Under the pieces are notes generated by a model, which was not told the DNA's origin, searched no databases, and was given only the letters and a program-made list of their open reading frames with translations. 64,000 nt of DNA. Origin: Deltaproteobacteria bacterium (lineage in GTDB: Bacteria; Myxococcota_A; Polyangia; Polyangiales; Ga0077539). Position numbers and translations under genes: made by a program. Positions 59,170 through 64,000 of this stretch are shown here, one piece after another (position 1 is the first letter of the stretch; every line of letters begins with the position of its first letter). The DNA lies in NCBI GenBank assembly GCA_030694465.1, contig JAUXYJ010000081.1:92029-156028 (forward strand), in the 5' to 3' direction.

Positions 59170-61731
59170 TTAGCGCCTCGGGGCCGGCGGCGTAGCGCTC
59201 CGCGGATCGTCCGGAAACGGATGCCGTGGGTATTTACGCCGCAGCTCTTTCGCGATCGCGGGGTAGTGCCGCTCCCAGAAGCCCGCGAGGTCCGTGGTCA
59301 CCTGCACCGCGCGCTGGTTGGGCGCAAGCAAGTGGAGCACCACGGCCACGCGACCCTGCGCGATCCGTGGTCCATCGGCCATGCCGAAGAAATCCTGCAT
59401 GCGTGACGCGATAAACGGCGCGGCGTCCTGTGGATACTCGATCGCGCACTTGCGCCCGCCCGGCAGCCCCGTGCGTTCGGGGGCAGCCTCGTCGAGAAGC
59501 CTTCTCTGAGCCCCTGTAAGGCCCGAGAGCAGCCTGGACGGTAGATCCTCGCGCCGCAGCTCTTCGAAGCTTCGTAGGCCCACGCAGGCGTCACGGAGGT
59601 GCGTGCGCAGGGTGTCGTCGTCGAGCATGGGCATGCTCTCGGCGCCAAAGGTCCGAGACACAAACCGCATGCGCGCCCGCAGCCGGTCAAACGCGTCGTC
59701 TTTGACGAAATACGCGATGCCCTTGGCGATCGCTGCGTCCGCGAGGGTCTGCGCTACAAGCGTCGCGCTGGGGTTGCGCTCCACGCGCTGCTCAAGGACC
59801 AGGGCGCCGAAGGTGAGCTTGCGATCGACCACGACCCGGTCGCTCGCGCTGTCATAGCGTGCCTCTTCGCGGTCTTCGCACTGGTCGGTGTAGAGCTCCA
59901 TCAACCAATCGGGCTCGATGGCGCTGGCTGTGCGGACCATCACTTGGCCAGCGTGTCGGCCCTCGTTGCGCTCTTCGGCGTCGAGCGCAACGACCCACGA
60001 GGCGTCATGGACGCAGCTCGTGGGAGCCAACTTTGCCGTGCCGCCGTGCGCGAAGACGAGCTCGATTCCTTCGCGCCCGGTGTGGTTCGCGGGTCGACGA
60101 GTACGCGCGACGCGGTCGACGAATCCGCTGAGCGCGCAGATGCGGAGAGCGTGGTCGTACGCGGTGGGATTGTCTGGTTTTTTGCTGAGATTATGTGCTG
60201 TGCGTGCGGCCTGCTGCTGAGCTCTCAGCGCGCTCGCCACAGCGCTGGGATCGAGTCCTACGCTGCGCGCGCGGTCTGTGCGGTCGTTGCCGTAGGCCGC
60301 GTGTTCGAAGCGCTCAAGCAGCGCCGTGAGGTCTGAGTCGCCGCGCTCGACAAAGCGCCCCTGGTCGACCTCGCGAGTGCGGACATCGCGCTCGGCGAGG
60401 AGGGCTGCCATGGCGCATGCGTCTTGAGAAATTCCACGTCGTTCGCCCTCGACGACCATGCGCGCGAGGCGTGGGTGGAGCGCAAATCGGAGCATCGCGT
60501 GGCCCGTGTCGGTGATCACGCCCTGTGCATCCAGCGCGCCTAGGCGCGTGAGCAACAGGAGCGCCGCGTCGCGGGCGGCGACGGGCGGTGGCTCAAACCA
60601 GCGCAGCGTCTGCTCAGGCGAGCCCGCCGAACCGCGCAGCGTGAGCATGGTCTGCGCGAGGTCGAGCCGCGCGATTTCGGGGGCATCGTAGACAGGGCGC
60701 GAGTCGTAGTCATGCTGAGAATACAGACGCAGACAGCGCCCAGGGCGTGTGCGTCCGGCGCGACCTGCGCGCTGAATCGCCGAGGCTTTGGACACGCGGC
60801 TTAGGCGCAAGAGCGGAAGCCCGGACCAAGGCGCGTGGGAGGCGATGCGGGCGAGGCCGCAGTCGATCACGGCGACCACGCCCTCGATGGTCACGCTGGT
60901 CTCGGCCACGTTGGTGCTGAGGACTACTTTGCGTCGATCCGCGGGGCGTACGGCGCGGTCCTGCTCGGCCGGAGAGAGATCTCCGTACAACGGAAGCACC
61001 AGCAAATTCTCTGTACTCGCGAGCGCGCTCAGCGACTCAGCGCAGCGACGAATCTCGGCCGAGCCGGGGAGAAACACGAGCACGTCGCCGTCGAGTTTTT
61101 CGCTGCACAGGCGCTTGAGTGCGCTGAGGACTTGCTCGTGCAGCGGGCGATCGTCGGCGCGCGCGAGGTGCTCGATGGCCACGTCGAAGCGTCGCCCTTC
61201 GCTTGTGATTCTCGGGCAATTGTCCAAGTATTGTGCGACCGGGGCGGCATCCAGCGTGGCGCTCATCACGACCAACGCGAGGTCCTTGCGGGTGGTCTGT
61301 TGCAGGTGACGTAGCCACGCGAGCGCGAGGTCTCCGTCGATGTGGCGCTCGTGAAACTCATCGAGGATCACGCACGAGACACCCGGGAGGGTCTGGGTAG
61401 AGAGCAGCTTTCGCGTGAGAATTCCCTCGGTAACAAAGCGGATCCGGGTGGCCGAGCTGCTGCGATCGTCGTAGCGAACTTGGTAGCCAATGGTCTGACC
61501 TACGGGCTCGCCGAGCTCGTCTGCGACACGTTGTGCGGCCATTCGTGCGGCGAGCCTTCGTGGTTGAAGCACGATGATCTCGCCCGAGGCCGCGAAGCCA
61601 TGATCCAAGAGCGCGCGTGGGACGCGTGTGGTTTTTCCTGCGCCTGGGGGGGCTTCGAGGACGAGCGCGCGGGTTCGTCGTAGGGTCTCACTCAAATCGA
61701 CGAGCAGAGAATCAATGGGCAGTGAAAGCAT
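59170..61731 (-). CDS. hrpB: ATP-dependent helicase HrpB
   Basis: The 853-aa protein matches HrpB, a DExH-type helicase. Motifs: Walker A EAPPGAGKTTRVP near residues 27-39, Walker B with the HrpB-typical VILDEFHERH, SAT (VVMSATLD), motif VI IQRAGRAGRTRPGRCLRLY, and the C-terminal HrpB-specific part (DLAGFWERHYPAIAKELRRKYPRHPFPDDP). Its RNA substrate in bacteria is not well defined. The ATG at 61731 is immediately before the recognised N-terminus. It converges on the retron RT gene with 28 bp between and diverges from the DUF4215 lipoprotein, 74 bp away. Not obviously linked to the retron. Confidence 0.9.
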   Translation of the reverse strand: MLSLPIDSLLVDLSETLRRTRALVLEAPPGAGKTTRVPRALLDHGFAASGEIIVLQPRRLAARMAAQRVADELGEPVGQTIGYQVRYDDRSSSATRIRFVTEGILTRKLLSTQTLPGVSCVILDEFHERHIDGDLALAWLRHLQQTTRKDLALVVMSATLDAAPVAQYLDNCPRITSEGRRFDVAIEHLARADDRPLHEQVLSALKRLCSEKLDGDVLVFLPGSAEIRRCAESLSALASTENLLVLPLYGDLSPAEQDRAVRPADRRKVVLSTNVAETSVTIEGVVAVIDCGLARIASHAPWSGLPLLRLSRVSKASAIQRAGRAGRTRPGRCLRLYSQHDYDSRPVYDAPEIARLDLAQTMLTLRGSAGSPEQTLRWFEPPPVAARDAALLLLTRLGALDAQGVITDTGHAMLRFALHPRLARMVVEGERRGISQDACAMAALLAERDVRTREVDQGRFVERGDSDLTALLERFEHAAYGNDRTDRARSVGLDPSAVASALRAQQQAARTAHNLSKKPDNPTAYDHALRICALSGFVDRVARTRRPANHTGREGIELVFAHGGTAKLAPTSCVHDASWVVALDAEERNEGRHAGQVMVRTASAIEPDWLMELYTDQCEDREEARYDSASDRVVVDRKLTFGALVLEQRVERNPSATLVAQTLADAAIAKGIAYFVKDDAFDRLRARMRFVSRTFGAESMPMLDDDTLRTHLRDACVGLRSFEELRREDLPSRLLSGLTGAQRRLLDEAAPERTGLPGGRKCAIEYPQDAAPFIASRMQDFFGMADGPRIAQGRVAVVLHLLAPNQRAVQVTTDLAGFWERHYPAIAKELRRKYPRHPFPDDPRSATPPAPRR

Positions 61732-61805
61732 GTCGCTCGGTCGATCCGGTGGATTGGGTAAACGTGACGGCGAAAGACCGCGCTACGGTGGGGGCAGAGG
61801 TTGCT

Positions 61806-63863
61806 GTGACCAAAGACATTTTTCGCTCTCTTCTGCCTCTCGCTGCGATCCCCTTGGTGGGCTGTGTCTTGCCACACGCGATCATTCGCGGCGATCAAGA
61901 TGTCATGGTCCTCGACGAGACCGCGATGGACACGCTGGACGGTGCGGACGCGATCGACGAGCCCGCGGTGGTGGACGCGGGCCTCGACGTGAGGGACGAG
62001 CTCCCACCCGTCGACGATGTGCCGGGCGATACGGGCCTCGATGTGCTGCCCGAGGCTTCTCGGGACGTGCTCGTTGCCGACGCCCCGTGTACACCGGGGA
62101 CGGCGCAGTGCGGCGCGCGCTGTGTGGATTTGTCGGCGGATAGCAACCATTGTGGCGTGTGTGGCGTGGTCTGCGGCGCGGGGCGCGCGTGCTCGAGCGG
62201 CAGGTGCGAGTGCGCGGGCACGACCGTCGAGTGCAGCGGGGCCTGCGTCGATGTTGCGACGAACGTGAGCCACTGCGGCATGTGTGACAAGCCGTGCGAT
62301 CCTACGGGGGTGCCGGGGGCCAGCGTGGTCTGCACCGGCGGCATGTGTGGCGTGCGCTGTCCCGATGGCGCAACGCGCGTGGGAGCGACCTGTGTCGTCG
62401 CACCTTTGTCTGCGAGCGCGACTTGCCCTGGCCAAATGCTCACGCTTCTCGCCGCGCAGAGCGTCGTGGTGAACGGGACTTTGGCGGGGACGACGGACGC
62501 TTTGCGCTCGTCGGGCGACTGCGATTTGCGGGGCGGAGAGCGGGTGTTTCAGTTCACGGCGCCCGCGGCTGGGACTGTCACGCTTGAGCTCACGAGCTTT
62601 GCGGCCGTTGGCTTTTACGTGCGCCGTGCGGTGTGCACCAGCGGCACACAGGCGATCTGTCGCGCGAGTGATTCGCCTGCAAATTACCGGATTGGAGCCT
62701 TCTCCGTGGTGGCAGGAGAGCAGCTCTTCGTTGTAGTCGACCGTGAGGCTTCGGCGACCACGATGCTCGATTTTACCCTGCGCATCGTGCACGAGGCGGG
62801 CTGCGGCACAACGGTCCGTGAGGGGGCTCAATGCGCAGACGGCAACAGCGTCCCGGGCGATGGATGTGACGCAAATTGCCGCATCGAGAGCGGCACACTC
62901 GCCGAGCGTTGCCCTGGCGCATCAGATGGTGTCCTTAGGTCAAATGATCGTGTTGTGCGCATGCAATCGGATGGTCGAGCGCTGGCGATGCGCACTTATC
63001 AATGCACACCCGACGGGATGAGCACGACGGCCATCGGCGCGGGCAGTCTGCGTGAGCGTGTGATCTCGGTAGAGACCTCGGCGGGGGCGCCTTTTCGTGC
63101 CGAGGTCATCCGACGGTCGAGCTACAGCGCGGCGAATCGCGGTGATTATTTGCTGACTGAATGGCAATCGTGCGCGATGCCGCCAGCGGTTAACCGTTGT
63201 GTTGACCTTCGTGATTCTCAGGGTGAGCGCATTGACTCAAGCACTGTGGCGTCAGGCGCAGCGGCGCGTCGATCGATTGGCATCGGGGATCGGGGAGACA
63301 CCACGTACGAGGTCGTTGTGACGCCGGCGCGTTGCGGCGATGGCGTGCTTGGGCCTGCCGAAGAGTGTGATGACGGCAACGGCACCGCGGGGGACGGCTG
63401 CACGGCGTGTATGGTCGATCCCGCGTGTGTGCTCACTGAAACAACCGATTCGACGGACGCCTCTCCGTTGGTGTGGCCTTCGGCCTGCGCAACCTTGCGG
63501 ATCAACGGCACGTTGTCGCCGGGCATCGCTGGCGCAGACACGAGTGATTTGTTGGTGTTTGATGCCTTCGGTGGCGACGTCGTGCGTTGGGCCACCTGGC
63601 GTGGAACCCCAGGCAATTGCCCTGCCAACTACGACAACATCGTGCACGTGCTTGCGCCCGGTGCAGCGGCGTTTCCGGCGGTGTTTAGCTGCAGCACGAC
63701 TGGCAGCGTTGGGTGCTTTGACGATGGCGCGACGTGGTGCTCGGATGCCACGTTCTTGGTCCCCACGACCAGCCCGAATCATCGCTTGCGGATCGCCAAG
63801 TACAACAACTCTGGCACAGGCACTGAGGCCTACACGATGGTGTTTACGCGCGTGCGCAACTAG
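61806..63863 (+). CDS. Cys-rich DUF4215 lipoprotein
   Basis: The 685-aa protein has a lipoprotein signal (LAAIPLVGC, Cys20), an acidic Asp/Ala/Val-rich linker, a Cys-rich segment with MopE-like loops (DSNHCGVCGVVCGAGRACSSGRCEC, VSHCGMCDKPC), and beta-rich modules. Two DUF4215-type repeats are visible (CADGNSVPGDGCDANC and CGDGVLGPAEECDDGNGTAGDGC), the myxobacterial surface-protein motif. It should be outer-membrane or surface attached. The GTG at 61806 is chosen because it starts the signal peptide, preceded by GCAGAGG; the frame extends upstream to 61617 within hrpB antisense. Confidence 0.8.
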   Translation: MTKDIFRSLLPLAAIPLVGCVLPHAIIRGDQDVMVLDETAMDTLDGADAIDEPAVVDAGLDVRDELPPVDDVPGDTGLDVLPEASRDVLVADAPCTPGTAQCGARCVDLSADSNHCGVCGVVCGAGRACSSGRCECAGTTVECSGACVDVATNVSHCGMCDKPCDPTGVPGASVVCTGGMCGVRCPDGATRVGATCVVAPLSASATCPGQMLTLLAAQSVVVNGTLAGTTDALRSSGDCDLRGGERVFQFTAPAAGTVTLELTSFAAVGFYVRRAVCTSGTQAICRASDSPANYRIGAFSVVAGEQLFVVVDREASATTMLDFTLRIVHEAGCGTTVREGAQCADGNSVPGDGCDANCRIESGTLAERCPGASDGVLRSNDRVVRMQSDGRALAMRTYQCTPDGMSTTAIGAGSLRERVISVETSAGAPFRAEVIRRSSYSAANRGDYLLTEWQSCAMPPAVNRCVDLRDSQGERIDSSTVASGAAARRSIGIGDRGDTTYEVVVTPARCGDGVLGPAEECDDGNGTAGDGCTACMVDPACVLTETTDSTDASPLVWPSACATLRINGTLSPGIAGADTSDLLVFDAFGGDVVRWATWRGTPGNCPANYDNIVHVLAPGAAAFPAVFSCSTTGSVGCFDDGATWCSDATFLVPTTSPNHRLRIAKYNNSGTGTEAYTMVFTRVRN

Positions 63864-63903
63864 TACCTCGTCGCGGGGAAAGTGAAGGGTTGGCACGACG
63901 GGG

Positions 63904-64000
63904 TCACTCGGGGCGCCGCAGGATCGGCAACGCTTCGGGCAGTACGAGCAGAGCGATCGAGCGCGCGACGCGCGGAGTGCGGGAGATGAAGCCGTCGCGC
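63904..64000 (-). CDS. C-terminal end of a gene running off the right edge
   Basis: The minus frame from the edge to TGA at 63904 encodes about 31 residues ending FISRTPRVARSIALLVLPEAL then PILRRPE. It has normal codon use for the region and an in-frame stop 40 bp from the lipoprotein stop. Too short for a family call. Confidence 0.35.
   Translation of the reverse strand, partial: RDGFISRTPRVARSIALLVLPEALPILRRPE

Noticed and set aside
59170..61731. HrpB as part of the retron operon
   Set aside because: Opposite strand and convergent; HrpB is a widespread housekeeping helicase.
1..64000. tRNA, rRNA, insertion sequence or prophage genes
   Set aside because: Scanned for; no cloverleaf, rRNA core, transposase, integrase or capsid-type sequence was recognised.

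Overview
This 64 kb window is high-GC, gene-dense DNA. It looks like a chromosome of a deltaproteobacterial predator-type lineage, most likely Myxococcota (Polyangia-like). The evidence is two Pkn2-type Ser/Thr kinases with transmembrane anchors, many Cys-rich or Asp/Ala-rich lipoproteins with DUF4215 or FG-GAP repeats, an AgmX-like C-terminal domain on a serpin, and a reverse transcriptase with the two diagnostic retron motifs and a length like the Myxococcus Mx162 enzyme. No rRNA, tRNA, insertion sequence, integrase or CRISPR array was seen.

Layout. 1-11 kb: a GT-C membrane glycosyltransferase (cut by the left edge), an Eis-like acetyltransferase overlapping a steroid-5-alpha-reductase-like membrane protein, a large DNA-binding protein combining RNA-polymerase-alpha-CTD-like and sigma-region-4-like domains, a parvulin, a SEC-C protein, and a surface-sugar group (capsule-type protein, PseF-like cytidylyltransferase, flippase). 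11-25 kb: a DEDDh exonuclease, an NTF2-like protein, a bacterial poly(ADP-ribose) glycohydrolase, a Ser/Thr kinase facing a secreted TPR protein and lipoproteins, a ferritin-like lipoprotein, a secreted thermonuclease-like lipoprotein, a DUF938 methyltransferase, YaeQ, an MFS/spermidine-synthase fusion and an FG-GAP lipoprotein. 25-33 kb: two clusters of 21-bp palindromic repeats around a lipoprotein and an unknown gene, a metallophosphoesterase, the MbnH/MbnP metallo pair, ComM and a glutathione transferase. 33-46 kb: a receptor-like kinase with a beta-propeller sensor, GpsA, a three-gene SDR/DUF2071/membrane operon, the serpin, COQ4 divergent from a TetR regulator, a hydrolase and four tandem small lipoproteins.

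46.6-59.1 kb holds the most interesting unit. It is a four-gene co-directional operon: a 905-aa HEAT-like protein, a 2165-aa WD40-HEAT protein, a winged-helix/SWIM zinc-finger protein and a retron reverse transcriptase. The genes are 2 to 24 nt apart. They are preceded by the longest non-coding gap in the window (544 bp, rich in hairpins), which is the only obvious place for an msr-msd RNA. It looks like an elaborated form of the poorly studied RT + ARM-repeat + SWIM retron class, plausibly an anti-phage system. HrpB converges on it, followed by a DUF4215 lipoprotein.

Several palindromic short-repeat families (GCCAACGTTGGC at 21-bp period, CCGGCGACGTCGCCGG at gene ends, and a CCGCCATGGCGG pair) are scattered through the window and are not explained by the genes.
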